Shown here: piece by piece, positions 18,216 to 27,606 of the stretch
Position numbering within the stretch: the first letter of the stretch is position 1
How the letters are laid out: each line of letters begins with the position of its first letter
DNA from: Allobosea sp. LC85
GTDB taxonomy: Bacteria; Pseudomonadota; Alphaproteobacteria; Rhizobiales; Beijerinckiaceae
Assembly: GCF_000735605.1 (NCBI RefSeq)
Contig: NZ_JPKG01000029.1
Location: forward strand, 62,001-126,000
Reading direction: 5' to 3'
DNA: 64,000 nucleotides
Translations under genes and position numbers: made by a program
Notes under the pieces: generated by a model
Database searches by the model: none
What the model saw: only the letters and a program-made list of their open reading frames with translations
What the model was told of the DNA's origin: nothing

Positions 18216-19384
18216 GACCGATCTCAGCCATCCGGTTCCAGCCCTCGGCCGCGCGAACTCTCCGCGCCGCCGCCGTCTCGATGCTCGTCCTGGCGCTGGC
18301 AGCCTGCCAGAACCAGGAGGCCGCCCCGTCCGAGGGCCGCCCCGTCCGCGTGGTCAAGGTCGAGGCCGGCAAGCTCGCCAACGACATCCAGCTGAGCGGC
18401 GAGGTGCAGGCCGAGAAGAATGTCGGGCTTGGCTTCCGCATCGGCGGCCGTGTCGCCGAGCGGCCGGTCACTATCGGAGATCGCGTCGCTGCCGGCCAGG
18501 TCGTCGCCCGCCTTGACCCCTCGCTCGAGCGAAACGCACTGACAGAAGCCAAGGCAGTGCTCGAAGCGGCCCGTGGCGAGGTGAACACGACGCGCAACAC
18601 TTTCGAGCGTCAGGAACGACTGATGGCGCAGGGCTTCACCACCCGGCCGCGCTTCGATCAATCGCTCAAGGCGCAAGAAGCCGCCCAGGCCCAGCTCGAG
18701 ACCGCCGAAGCGCAAGTCGAGCTGGCACAGGATCGACTTGGCTTCACAGAGCTGCGGGCAGGCGTCTCAGGCGTGGTGACCGCCCGCAATATCGAGCCCG
18801 GCGAGGTCGTGCAGGCCGGGCAAGTCGTGCTTCAACTGGCGCGAGAAGACGGCCGGGATGCGGTCTTCAACGTCCCCGCCAGGCTGCTGGAGACGCTGGA
18901 CGACGACACGCCGATCCGGGTCACGCTCGCCGAGGCTCCGACAGTCAGCGCATTCGGTCGTGTCCGCGAAGTGGCTCCCCAGGCTGACCCCGTGACCCGC
19001 ACCTTTGCGGTCAGGATCGGCCTGATCGACCCACCGGAGGAGATGAGGCTGGGATCGACCGTGGTCGGAACCATGGAGCTCACATCGGCCTCGATCGTCT
19101 CGATTCCCTCCAGCGCCCTGACCCAGCAGGGTCTTTCCCCAGCCGTCTGGATCGTCGACCCGGTGAAATCAACGGTGTCGCTGCGCAATGTCGATGTCCT
19201 GCGCTTTGACCCGGGCCTCGTTATCGTCTCGCAAGGGCTCGAGCCCGGCGAGGTCATTGTCTCCGGCGGCATTCAGGTGCTGCACCCGGGCCAACGCGTG
19301 CGACCGCTTCCCGCGGCGCGTGAGACGGGCCGCACCGCGGCGGCAGCTCAGCCGCCGGCGGGCCCGGCGCTTCCGCCTTCGTGA
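18212..19384 (+). CDS. RND efflux periplasmic adaptor subunit 2 (MFP/HlyD family), lipoprotein
   Basis: This 390-residue adaptor has a lipoprotein-like signal (SMLVLALAACQN). The same domain order as adaptor 1 is visible: SGEVQAEKNVGLGFRIGGRV, a coiled hairpin (RNTFERQERLMAQGFTTRP), ELRAGVSGVVTARNIEPGE, a beta-barrel and a C-terminal membrane-proximal domain. The two adaptors are clearly homologous yet diverged, so this is a hetero-adaptor system comparable in principle to TriAB with TriC, though here the adaptors flank the pump gene. The start overlaps the RND stop by 4 bases, and its own stop overlaps the next gene's GTG. Confidence 0.88.
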   Translation: MRPISAIRFQPSAARTLRAAAVSMLVLALAACQNQEAAPSEGRPVRVVKVEAGKLANDIQLSGEVQAEKNVGLGFRIGGRVAERPVTIGDRVAAGQVVARLDPSLERNALTEAKAVLEAARGEVNTTRNTFERQERLMAQGFTTRPRFDQSLKAQEAAQAQLETAEAQVELAQDRLGFTELRAGVSGVVTARNIEPGEVVQAGQVVLQLAREDGRDAVFNVPARLLETLDDDTPIRVTLAEAPTVSAFGRVREVAPQADPVTRTFAVRIGLIDPPEEMRLGSTVVGTMELTSASIVSIPSSALTQQGLSPAVWIVDPVKSTVSLRNVDVLRFDPGLVIVSQGLEPGEVIVSGGIQVLHPGQRVRPLPAARETGRTAAAAQPPAGPALPPS

Positions 19385-21567
19385 CACGTGACGACCTTTT
19401 CCCGCCGCGAGCGGGCCCGTGCAATCAGAGAACTTCCCGGCGGGATCACGCCATTCTCCAGTCAAGCGATGCCATGATGTCCTCTTCGAGACATTCGATG
19501 GAGATCATCCCCGCGGTCGGCGAGGCGGAAAGGCTCAGGACCGAGCTCCTCGTCGTCGGCGTATTCAGCGGCGGCGCATTGACCGGGTCGGCCCGTCGTC
19601 TCGACGACCGGACGGCGGGCAAGCTTTCCGCGATCGTCGGCCGCGGCGAACTCGGCGAGGCGCCCGGCGCAACCTTGCTGCTCCATCATTTGCCGGGCTC
19701 CGTCGCGGCCCGCATCCTGCTCGTCAGCCTCGGCAAGCCCGAAGCCTTCTCCGACCGCGCCTATTTGAGGGCTCTTTCGGCAACGGCGAAGTTCATCGCG
19801 GAGAGCGTCGTCGCCGAAGCCGTGATCGCCCTGCCTGAGTACGAAATCCCCAAGCGCAGCTTGAACTGGCAGGTTCAACAGGCGGCACAGATTCTGGCCG
19901 ATGGCGGATACATCTTCGTCCTGCCGGGCATCCACCCTCACGGCCAGAAAGCGCGCCCCCGCCCGGTGCGCAGCATCATGCTGCTCGTTCCGCAAACCCT
20001 CACGTCGGAACTCGTCGGTGCGCTCCGTCAGGGTATCGCAGTCGCCGAAGGCGTCGCCCTGGCGAAGGATCTTGGCAACCTGCCGGGCAATATCTGCACG
20101 CCCGCCTACCTTGCCAGTACGGCGAGGGAGATGGGGAAGGAATTCGGCTTCGCTGTCGAAGTCCTGGAGCGCGAGGATCTCGAAGCGCTCGGCATGGGCG
20201 CCTTTCTCGTCGTCGGCAGGGGCTCCGCCAATCCCTGCAAGCTCATCGTGATGCAGTCCAATGGACGCAAGGCCCGAAGCCGGCCGATCGTCCTCGTCGG
20301 CAAGGGCATTACCTTCGATATCGGAGGCACGCCGCTGACTCCGGGCGCCGACCCCGACGAGATGAAGTTCAACATGAGCGGTGCCGGCAGCGTTCTGGGA
20401 GTGATGCGCACGGTCGCCCGGCTGGAGCTCCCCATCAACGTCGTCGGATTGATCGCCGCAGCCGAGAACATGCCGGGCGGCAGTGCCAGCCGCCCCGGCG
20501 ACATCGTCACCTCGATGTCGGGCCAGACCATCGAGATCCGGACCCACGAGGCCGAAGGGCGGCTGCTGCTTTGCGATGTTCTGACCTATGCCGAGCGCTT
20601 TTCGCCGGCCTGCGTCATCGATATCGCGACCTTGACCGAGGCCTGCGTCGTGGCGCTGGGCTCACATGCGAGTGGCCTCTTCGCCAATGACGATGCGCTC
20701 GCAGCGGAACTCCTGAGATGCGGTGGCGTCTCGGGAGATCGCGTCTGGCAGCTCCCGATCTGGGACGACTATTTCGGCCAGCTCGGCAGCAACTTTGCCG
20801 ATACCAGCAATCTCGGCGGGCGGGCGGCCGGCGCGATCACCGCCGCCTGCTTCCTCGCCCGCTTCGCCAGGGCCTATCCCTGGGCCCATCTGGACATTGC
20901 CGGCACCGCCTCGCTCTCGGGCGCCACCAAGGCCTCGACCGGTCGGCCTGTTCCACTGCTCGCCGAATTCCTCATCAGCCGCGCCGCGGAAGCAGCGTCA
21001 CCGAATGGCCTTTCCCTCCCCCTCAGCAATGGAGCTGCACTCATGAGCGATCTCGTTTTCATCGCCTTCCCGACCGAACAGAAGGCCGAAGAGGTTCGGC
21101 AGAAGGTCCTTTCCCTCCAGCGCGAATATTTGATCGAACTCGGCGACGCGGTGGTCGTCGTCAAGAACGAGAAGGGGCAGGTCAAACTGAACCAGATGAT
21201 GAACCTGACAGCCGCCGGCACAGCGTCGGGCGCCCTGTGGGGCACCTTGATCGGTTTCATTTTCCTGGCCCCGCTGCTGGGGACGGCTCTCGGCGCTGCC
21301 TCGGGCGCGTTGGGCGGAAAGCTCAGCGATGTCGGGATCAACGACCAATTCATGAAGGACGCGGCCAACGCGTTGCAACCCAACACCGCCGGGCTCTTCC
21401 TGCTGATCCGCAAGATGACCACCGACAAGGTCCTCGCCGATCTGAAGGGCGTCGGCGGCACCCTGATGCGCACCTCCTTCGACGAGACCAAGGAAGCCGC
21501 GCTGCGTGAAGCGCTGGCGGCCACCGCCAGCGCCAGCGCCGAAGCGGTTCCTCCGGCCGCCACATGA
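19381..21567 (+). CDS. M17 leucyl aminopeptidase-like protein fused to a DUF1269 membrane domain
   Basis: Residues ~40-535 match PepA-type leucyl aminopeptidase over its whole length, and residues 555-728 are a complete DUF1269 domain with a glycine-rich membrane segment (GTLIGFIFLAPLLGTALGAA). Several PepA metal/catalytic positions differ. By my alignment to E. coli PepA, K270 (K308 here), D275 (D313), E354 (E392) and R356 (R394) are kept, but K282 is T320, D293 is N331 and D352 is E390, so normal aminopeptidase activity is doubtful. GTG 19381 overlaps adaptor 2 by 4 bases as at the other operon joints; ATG 19474 or 19498 fits the PepA N-terminus better. An in-frame ATG at 21043 with GGAG 8 bases upstream sits exactly at the start of DUF1269, so a separate DUF1269 product may also be made. 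Confidence 0.85.
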   Translation: MTRDDLFPPRAGPCNQRTSRRDHAILQSSDAMMSSSRHSMEIIPAVGEAERLRTELLVVGVFSGGALTGSARRLDDRTAGKLSAIVGRGELGEAPGATLLLHHLPGSVAARILLVSLGKPEAFSDRAYLRALSATAKFIAESVVAEAVIALPEYEIPKRSLNWQVQQAAQILADGGYIFVLPGIHPHGQKARPRPVRSIMLLVPQTLTSELVGALRQGIAVAEGVALAKDLGNLPGNICTPAYLASTAREMGKEFGFAVEVLEREDLEALGMGAFLVVGRGSANPCKLIVMQSNGRKARSRPIVLVGKGITFDIGGTPLTPGADPDEMKFNMSGAGSVLGVMRTVARLELPINVVGLIAAAENMPGGSASRPGDIVTSMSGQTIEIRTHEAEGRLLLCDVLTYAERFSPACVIDIATLTEACVVALGSHASGLFANDDALAAELLRCGGVSGDRVWQLPIWDDYFGQLGSNFADTSNLGGRAAGAITAACFLARFARAYPWAHLDIAGTASLSGATKASTGRPVPLLAEFLISRAAEAASPNGLSLPLSNGAALMSDLVFIAFPTEQKAEEVRQKVLSLQREYLIELGDAVVVVKNEKGQVKLNQMMNLTAAGTASGALWGTLIGFIFLAPLLGTALGAASGALGGKLSDVGINDQFMKDAANALQPNTAGLFLLIRKMTTDKVLADLKGVGGTLMRTSFDETKEAALREALAATASASAEAVPPAAT

Positions 21568-23300
21568 CGCAGGAATGGGGCGCCGGAGCGGGAGCAGAAT
21601 CGGCCCAGTGGGCCATCGCGACGGCGCGCCTCGACGACTTCCGACCCCTGCTGCCAGCGGAGGAGGAGGTCGTCGCCAAGCTTCTCAGCGGTACGTTCGA
21701 CCGCCTGGGAGATGGCTCGCGCCCGGAGAAACCTGACCCGGCGCGGGTCATCCGCGCATCCTTCCTGCGCTTTCTCATGCTGGGGGGTGAGGAAGGCTGC
21801 CGGCCCCACGAGAAGGGCGTCAGGATCAGCGGCGCCTGGATCACGGATGTTCTCGATCTCGAAGCCTGTCGTGTCTTCCGCGACATCGGCCTGAACGATT
21901 GCCATTTCGAGGCCGCGCCGATCCTCAGGGCTGCAATCATCAACCGCCTGTTCCTCGACGGTTCCGCGCTTCCCGGCCTGCAGGCGGAGCGGCTCGAGGC
22001 GCGCGGCGGCGTCTATTTGCGCGGCGCCGAGGTCACTGGCGAGGTCGATCTCGCTCAGTCGCGTCTCGGCGGCAATCTAGAATGCGATGGCGTAACCATT
22101 CGCGCACCGAGCGGCTATGCGCTGCTCGCCCCAAGCCTGGAGGCACGCAACGTGCTGGCACGGGGAGCGACGCTACGCGGCGGCATCAACCTGTCCGGTG
22201 CAGTGCTGGCCGCCGATCTCGACTGCGCCGGCGCCACCGTCACGCGCTCCGACGGCATCGCAATCGATGCGAACGAAATCGAGAACCGCGGCAGCGTCGT
22301 GCTGCGCAGCGCGCGCGTTGAAGGCGAAATCCGGCTGACCGCTTCGCAGATCGGCGGCGACATCGATTGCTCAGGCGCGGTTCTCGGCGGTGCCGGCGAG
22401 ACTGCGCTGGAACTGAGCCGCAGTGCGATCAAGGGCGCGTTCTTCCTGCGCCGGGAGGCCCAGGTGAACGGCGCGCTGGTGCTGACCGGAGCTTCGATCG
22501 GAACCATCCATGACGAGGAGGCCTGCTGGCCCAAGCAGGGCGATCTTCTCTTGAATCGCTGCCGCTACGGCGCCTTCATCGACGGGCCGGTCGATGCCGA
22601 GAGCCGACTCGACTGGCTGGGCCGGCAGGCGCCCGAGCGCTGGGGCGAGGATTTCTGGCCCCAGCCCTACGAGCAACTGGCATCCGTCTTCCGCGAAATG
22701 GGACATGGCGAGGATGCCCGCGCCGTGCTCGTCGTCAAGGAGCGCCTGCAACGGCAGGCCCGGCGCAAGCGCGCCGCCAATCCCGTGCTGCGCGGGCTCC
22801 TGACAGCCGCCGACGGCGTACTTGGGATCACCCTTGCCTATGGGCGTCAGCCGCTGCTGGCCTTCGTCTGGCTCCTGTTCTTCTGGTTTCTGGGCGTTGC
22901 CATCTTCGGTTATGCCGAGCATCGGGGCGCCGTGATGCCCAACAGCGCGGTGGTCCTGCGGGCGCCCGAATGGACCCTGTGCGGCATCGAACAATCCGAG
23001 CAACGCTCCCTGATCGCCACCCAGCAGACGAGCGGACTGGCCGAGCCCGGGCAGACCCAGCTCGCCTGCTTCCGTCAGCGTTGGGAGGCCTCGAGCTACC
23101 CGGACTTCAGCCCCTGGATGTACTCGCTCGATACGCTGCTGCCGGTGCTCGACATGGGGCAAAGAACCTTCTGGCGGCCCAATCCGTCTAAGCCGGGCGG
23201 GCGCATCGCCATCAACTATTTCTACTTCCAGTCGATCGTCGGCTGGGCCTTGAGCCTGCTGGCGGTTGCCGGCTTTTCGGGATTGGTGAAGTCGCCGTGA
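21564..23300 (+). CDS. membrane-anchored beta-helix (pentapeptide/bactofilin-like repeat) protein
   Basis: This 578-residue protein of no firmly known function begins with a ~100-residue helical head. Repeats of about 20 residues follow (residues ~110-320), with the recurring pattern LRGAEVTGEVDLAQSRLGGN and IGGDIDCSGAVLGG, typical of right-handed beta-helix or pentapeptide-like folds. Then come a charged helical region (ERLQRQARRKRAANPVLRG), a TM segment (LLAFVWLLFFWFLGVAIFGY), a ~110-residue region with cysteines that may be periplasmic (TLCGIE, QLACFRQRW), and a final TM segment (VGWALSLLAVAGFSGLV). It overlaps the M17-DUF1269 gene by 4 bases, so it belongs to the same operon. Similar proteins are sometimes labelled membrane-associated oxidoreductase, but I see no redox motif. 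Confidence 0.75.
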   Translation: MTQEWGAGAGAESAQWAIATARLDDFRPLLPAEEEVVAKLLSGTFDRLGDGSRPEKPDPARVIRASFLRFLMLGGEEGCRPHEKGVRISGAWITDVLDLEACRVFRDIGLNDCHFEAAPILRAAIINRLFLDGSALPGLQAERLEARGGVYLRGAEVTGEVDLAQSRLGGNLECDGVTIRAPSGYALLAPSLEARNVLARGATLRGGINLSGAVLAADLDCAGATVTRSDGIAIDANEIENRGSVVLRSARVEGEIRLTASQIGGDIDCSGAVLGGAGETALELSRSAIKGAFFLRREAQVNGALVLTGASIGTIHDEEACWPKQGDLLLNRCRYGAFIDGPVDAESRLDWLGRQAPERWGEDFWPQPYEQLASVFREMGHGEDARAVLVVKERLQRQARRKRAANPVLRGLLTAADGVLGITLAYGRQPLLAFVWLLFFWFLGVAIFGYAEHRGAVMPNSAVVLRAPEWTLCGIEQSEQRSLIATQQTSGLAEPGQTQLACFRQRWEASSYPDFSPWMYSLDTLLPVLDMGQRTFWRPNPSKPGGRIAINYFYFQSIVGWALSLLAVAGFSGLVKSP

Positions 23301-23337
23301 CCCGGCCGGCGCACCTCGCATTCAGGATGGGAACGAC

Positions 23338-24408
23338 GTGAGCAAAGCCCCCTCATCTGCACGCGCGCCCCGCAACGGCGACGGCAGCGCCAAGCGCGAG
23401 CACCTCGCCATCGACCTGGCGCTTCAGGGCGGCGGGGCTCACGGCGCCTTCACCTGGGGCGTGCTGTGCCGGATCCTCGAGGAGGACTGGCTCGAGATCG
23501 AGGCGATCTCGGGAACCTCGGCCGGCGCCATGAATGCGGCCGTGCTGGCCTCCGGCTATGCCAAGGGTGGCCGCGATGGCGCACGCGAGGCACTCGAGCT
23601 GTTCTGGCGAAAGGTCTCGGAAGCGGCGCGCTTCAGCCCGTTCCAGCGCAGCCCGCTCGATATCCTCCTCGGCCGCTGGACGCTCGACAACTCGCCGCTC
23701 TTCGTCGCCATGGACATGATGTCGAGGGTGGTCTCGCCCTACAGCCTGAATCCGACCGGCTCGAACCCGCTGGCTGATATCCTCGCCGAGGTGATCGATT
23801 TCGGCAGCCTTGCGGCGAGCCCGATCAAGCTCTTCATCACGGCCACCAATGTGCGCACAGGCCGGGGGCGGGTGTTCCGCAACGCCGAGATCACGCCCGA
23901 CGTGCTGCTGGCTTCCGCCTGCCTGCCGACCCTGTTCCAGGCCGTCGAGATCGACGGCGAGAGCTACTGGGACGGCGGATATTCCGGCAACCCGACGATG
24001 ACGCCGCTGATCAAGCACAGCGATGCGCTGGATACCATCCTGGTTCAGATCAATCCGGTCGAACGGCCCGAGACACCGCGTACGGCGCGCGACATCCTCA
24101 ACCGGCTGAATGAGGTGTCGTTCAACGCGGTGCTGCTGAAGGAATTGCGGATGATGGCGCTGCTGCGGCAGAAGGCCAATCCCGAAAGCGGTGAAGGCGC
24201 GCGCTGGGCCGGCATGCGCCTCCACCGCATCACCAGCGACGCCATGACCGAGCTCGGCTACTCCTCCAAGCTCAATGCCGAATGGGAGTTCCTGACCATG
24301 CTCCACAACGAGGGAAGGCGCTCGGCCGAGTCCTTCTATCGGGAGCATCGGGACGATATCGGCAAGAGCTCGACGCTCGATCTCGACGAACTGACCGAAG
24401 GCATCTGA
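23338..24408 (+). CDS. patatin-like phospholipase, cytoplasmic type
   Basis: This 356-residue serine acyl hydrolase has the glycine-rich oxyanion motif LALQGGGAHGAFTWG (residues ~25-39), the nucleophile elbow GTSAGAMNAAV and the catalytic Asp of the Ser-Asp dyad in DGGYSGNP. No signal peptide is visible. The family hydrolyses acyl esters of phospholipids. The start is GTG 23338 with GGGA upstream. It lies 37 bases after the beta-helix protein gene and probably belongs to the same operon, so a link to membrane lipids is plausible for this pump-associated cluster. Confidence 0.88.
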   Translation: MSKAPSSARAPRNGDGSAKREHLAIDLALQGGGAHGAFTWGVLCRILEEDWLEIEAISGTSAGAMNAAVLASGYAKGGRDGAREALELFWRKVSEAARFSPFQRSPLDILLGRWTLDNSPLFVAMDMMSRVVSPYSLNPTGSNPLADILAEVIDFGSLAASPIKLFITATNVRTGRGRVFRNAEITPDVLLASACLPTLFQAVEIDGESYWDGGYSGNPTMTPLIKHSDALDTILVQINPVERPETPRTARDILNRLNEVSFNAVLLKELRMMALLRQKANPESGEGARWAGMRLHRITSDAMTELGYSSKLNAEWEFLTMLHNEGRRSAESFYREHRDDIGKSSTLDLDELTEGI

Positions 24409-24471
24409 GTATAGCGGGCGGATTTGCCGCGCGCCTCAGCACTGACCTCCCGACACCAGGCCTCACCAGGA

Positions 24472-25539
24472 ATGCAGATGACCTCCGGCAAGATCTATCA
24501 AGGCGCGCTGATTCTGATGGCAACGATCATGGCGGTCGCCGCGCTGTCGATCGCCAGCTCGGTCTTCGCGCCGGTCGCCTTTGCGCTGTTCATCATCGCG
24601 CTCGTCTGGCCGCTTCAGAAGAGCCTGCAGGCCTTCCTGCCCCGCCTGCTCGCGCTCGCGATCAGTGTCGTCGTCATGGTCGTCGCCTTCTTCGCCTTCG
24701 GGTCGCTGATCGTCTGGGCCTTCGGCCGCGTCGGCCGCTGGATCGTCAGCGACGCCGCGCGCTTCCAGTCGTTCTACGACCAGATCACGGTCTGGCTGGA
24801 AGGACATGGCGTGGCCGTGGCCGGCGTCTGGTCGGAGAATTTCAATGTCAGCTGGATGCTGCGCACCGCCCAGACCATCACCGGCCGCCTCAACAGCACG
24901 ATGAGCTTCTGGCTCGTCGTCCTTGTCTACGTCATCCTCGGCCTGCTGGAAGTCGACGATTTCGGGCGGAAGGTGCGCACCATGCGCAACCGCGATACAG
25001 GACAGGTCCTGCTGCAGGGCAGCACGGCCACCGCCAGCAAGATCCGCCGCTACATGGTGGTCCGGACCCTGATGAGCCTCATCACCGGCCTGATGGTCTG
25101 GGCCTTCGCCAAGGCGGTCGGGCTTCAGCTCGCGGAGGAATGGGGCTTCATCGCCTTTTCCTTGAACTACATTCCTTTCCTGGGCCCGCTCGTCGCCACC
25201 GTCTTCCCGACCTTGTTCGCGATGACGCAGTTCGGATCCTGGCAGGCGGTGATCGCGGTCTTCGCCTGCCTCAACCTGATCCAGTTCATCGTCGGCAGCT
25301 ATATCGAACCGCGCGTCGCCGGCAGCGCGCTCTCGATCTCTCCGGCGACCGTGCTGTTCTCGGTGTTCTTCTGGAGCTATCTCTGGGGCGTCTTCGGCGC
25401 CTTCATCGGCGTGCCGATCACCATCGCGTTCCTGACCTTCTGCGCCCAGCATCCCTCGAGCCTCTGGCTCGCGGAACTCTTCGGCTCGCCCGAGAAGGAT
25501 GCGGCTCCGATCCCGATCGACGCGCCCGTCAAGAGCTGA
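24472..25539 (+). CDS. AI-2E family transporter (PerM/DUF20)
   Basis: This is a ~355-residue inner-membrane protein with 7-8 hydrophobic segments. Typical features are an N-terminal pair of TM helices (ALILMATIMAVAALSIASSV; FALFIIALVWPLQKSLQ), an amphipathic region and the conserved C-terminal block LNYIPFLGPLVATVFPTLFA and IVGSYIEPRVAGSALSISP. Members include the AI-2 exporter TqsA and Na+/H+ antiporter-like proteins, so the substrate is open. I chose ATG 24472 (MQMTSGK); ATG 24478 is equally possible. The 3' end overlaps the convergent metallophosphoesterase gene by 11 bases. Confidence 0.82.
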   Translation: MQMTSGKIYQGALILMATIMAVAALSIASSVFAPVAFALFIIALVWPLQKSLQAFLPRLLALAISVVVMVVAFFAFGSLIVWAFGRVGRWIVSDAARFQSFYDQITVWLEGHGVAVAGVWSENFNVSWMLRTAQTITGRLNSTMSFWLVVLVYVILGLLEVDDFGRKVRTMRNRDTGQVLLQGSTATASKIRRYMVVRTLMSLITGLMVWAFAKAVGLQLAEEWGFIAFSLNYIPFLGPLVATVFPTLFAMTQFGSWQAVIAVFACLNLIQFIVGSYIEPRVAGSALSISPATVLFSVFFWSYLWGVFGAFIGVPITIAFLTFCAQHPSSLWLAELFGSPEKDAAPIPIDAPVKS

Positions 25540-27283
25540 GGCCGGCCGCGTCGTGCCTGGGCGCGACGTCGATCCGCTGCGGCTCGAGGAGCGCAAGCCC
25601 TCCATCCGCGGCCGCCGCCAGCGTGTGAATGTAGAAGCTGGTTGCCTCGTCATCCGTCGCTTCCATCACGGGGGACGGCGCCGAGATGATCTTCAGCGGG
25701 CCGCAGCGCCCGATCCAGTCGATATGGCGGTGTCCGTGCATCGCGACGAGCCGATGCGACATCGGCTTGAGCTGGCGCACGAACCGGCTACCGTTGATCA
25801 GCGCCGTGCCGATGCGCTCCGAGAAGGCCTTGGCCGGCTTCGGATATTCCACGGGATGGTGATGCAGCGCGATGACCCAGCGCGCCTTCGGATATTGGCG
25901 CAGGATCGCGAGCATCGCCCGCATGTCCTCTTCCGAGACGAGGCCCAGCGCATTGGTGAAGGAGAAATTCGTTTCGGCGTTCGAATTCAGAAGCACGAGG
26001 CCCAACCCGTCCTCTGCGGCTGGCGGCAGCACCATCGGGAAGATATCGGCCCAGATATTGGCCAGCCCGTCCGAGAGGCGCAGCGTGCCGGCATCGGCAA
26101 AGGCCGCGATCGTCTTCCGGTGGGGCTCCAGCGCCTCCGACAAGGTGCTGCCCAGCCTGGTCCTGCCCCGGTCGACGACCTGGACCCGGTCGCCCTGGAT
26201 GGCGGCCATGGCCGACAGCGTCCGCATCTGTCTCAGGCGCTTTCCGGGGCTCGTCGGCAATTCCAGCCGCGCCGGGTTCGCGCGGTCCACGATGTTCACG
26301 TCGTGGTTTCCGGGTAGGATGAAGCTCCTTTCGGCCAGCGCCGGATGCCGCGCCATCGCGTCGAGGAATTCGGCCCATTCCGCCGACCTGCCCGCATCGG
26401 TCATGTCGCCGGTGATCAAGACGAAGTCGAGCGGCTCCTGGGCATGGATTTCGTCCAGTCTCTCGAGAACCTGGGCGAGCCGTTCATTGCCACGCGGGCC
26501 GGCGCGCCCGCTTTCGATCCGAAAACCATAGCGCTCTCCGACGACATGGATGTCGGAGAGATGCACGACCCGCCATCTGCGCGCTGACGGAGGCGCCTCG
26601 TCGAAGGGCCCAAGATCCCGCGGCTGATCCATCAACCCGTCGGCAAGGCCCCAGACAAGCGAGGCAACGGCCAGATACCCGCTCATGACAGCCACCGTAT
26701 TGGCAAGCGCAGGAACGACCAGCCGCAAGGGATTGGCAAGGTCGGCGATCTCGCCCGACCAGCGGGTCGCCGGCCAGGCAAGCGCGGCAATGCCTGTGGC
26801 CATGAGGAAGGCGGCGAGTCCCGCACCAATGGCGGTCGCGGCACGCAGACCCGCGCGCTTGTCCTCGCTGGCCTCCACGGAGAGAAAGCGCTCCGCCAGA
26901 TGCCGCAGACCCTCGCGGCACAGGGCATAGCCCGGTTGGACGACGAGCGAATTCAGCGACCAGAAGCTGCGCTCGGCAGCACGGAACAGCGGCCTGAAAC
27001 CGTACCAGCCGAGAGCCGCGATCAGCGCCAGGAGAATGAGCGGTCCGATTCCTGCCAGCGCGTAGATCCGGCCCGACATCGAGGTGAACCAGGCCGTGGC
27101 GACGAGCGGAGCGAGCCCGAGCAGGACGCCAGGCAAGAGAGCGAGAATGACCCAGGCCAGCGCAAGCTTGGGGAAGTTGATTTCCCCCAGCATGCTTCCG
27201 GCGATGGCAATCAGTGAGCGCTTCTTGGTGCTGCTGGCGTCGTCCTCGGCGTCTCCGGCGCGCGGCTCGATGATTATCGGCAT
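25529..27283 (-). CDS. membrane-anchored metallophosphoesterase
   Basis: This 584-residue protein has four or so N-terminal TM segments (LALAWVILALLPGVLLGLAP; IGPLILLALIAALGWYGF; AAFLMATGIAALAW; ALANTVAVMSGYLAVASLVW). A C-terminal calcineurin-like phosphoesterase domain from about residue 235 carries all the dimetal motifs: VVHLSDIHVV, LITGDMTD, LPGNHDVN, ALHHHP and MHGHRHIDW. Hydrolysis of a phospho(di)ester at the inner membrane is expected. The substrate is unknown; LpxH-like or cyclic-nucleotide-like activities are conceivable. The gene is alone on its strand, tail-to-tail with the AI-2E permease, and its upstream region is the long spacer before the Mrp operon. Confidence 0.85.
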   Translation of the reverse strand: MPIIIEPRAGDAEDDASSTKKRSLIAIAGSMLGEINFPKLALAWVILALLPGVLLGLAPLVATAWFTSMSGRIYALAGIGPLILLALIAALGWYGFRPLFRAAERSFWSLNSLVVQPGYALCREGLRHLAERFLSVEASEDKRAGLRAATAIGAGLAAFLMATGIAALAWPATRWSGEIADLANPLRLVVPALANTVAVMSGYLAVASLVWGLADGLMDQPRDLGPFDEAPPSARRWRVVHLSDIHVVGERYGFRIESGRAGPRGNERLAQVLERLDEIHAQEPLDFVLITGDMTDAGRSAEWAEFLDAMARHPALAERSFILPGNHDVNIVDRANPARLELPTSPGKRLRQMRTLSAMAAIQGDRVQVVDRGRTRLGSTLSEALEPHRKTIAAFADAGTLRLSDGLANIWADIFPMVLPPAAEDGLGLVLLNSNAETNFSFTNALGLVSEEDMRAMLAILRQYPKARWVIALHHHPVEYPKPAKAFSERIGTALINGSRFVRQLKPMSHRLVAMHGHRHIDWIGRCGPLKIISAPSPVMEATDDEATSFYIHTLAAAADGGLALLEPQRIDVAPRHDAAGLSS

Positions 27284-27606
27284 GGTCGGTCACGATCCGG
27301 GGAAACTGCGCTCACCAGCACAGATCGGCGTCGAATGGTCATGCCTTGCCCCGCAGCAACGTCAGAATGCACACAAGTCAGTTGCCTCGAAGGACATAGC
27401 CCTGATGCCAGCGTCATGCACTCTTTCACGGCCAATCTCCCATGCCCAAACCGAGATTGGGACGCCGAGCACAGAAGTGAGACACGAGGCTGATGACCCG
27501 GGAAAGGGCAGATGCTACTTTAAAATCAGTCACTTATATAAATAATAACGTGATTGAAGCAGAATCGAACGCGCCATTTCAATGCACGCGAGACAGGGTT
27601 GCATCG

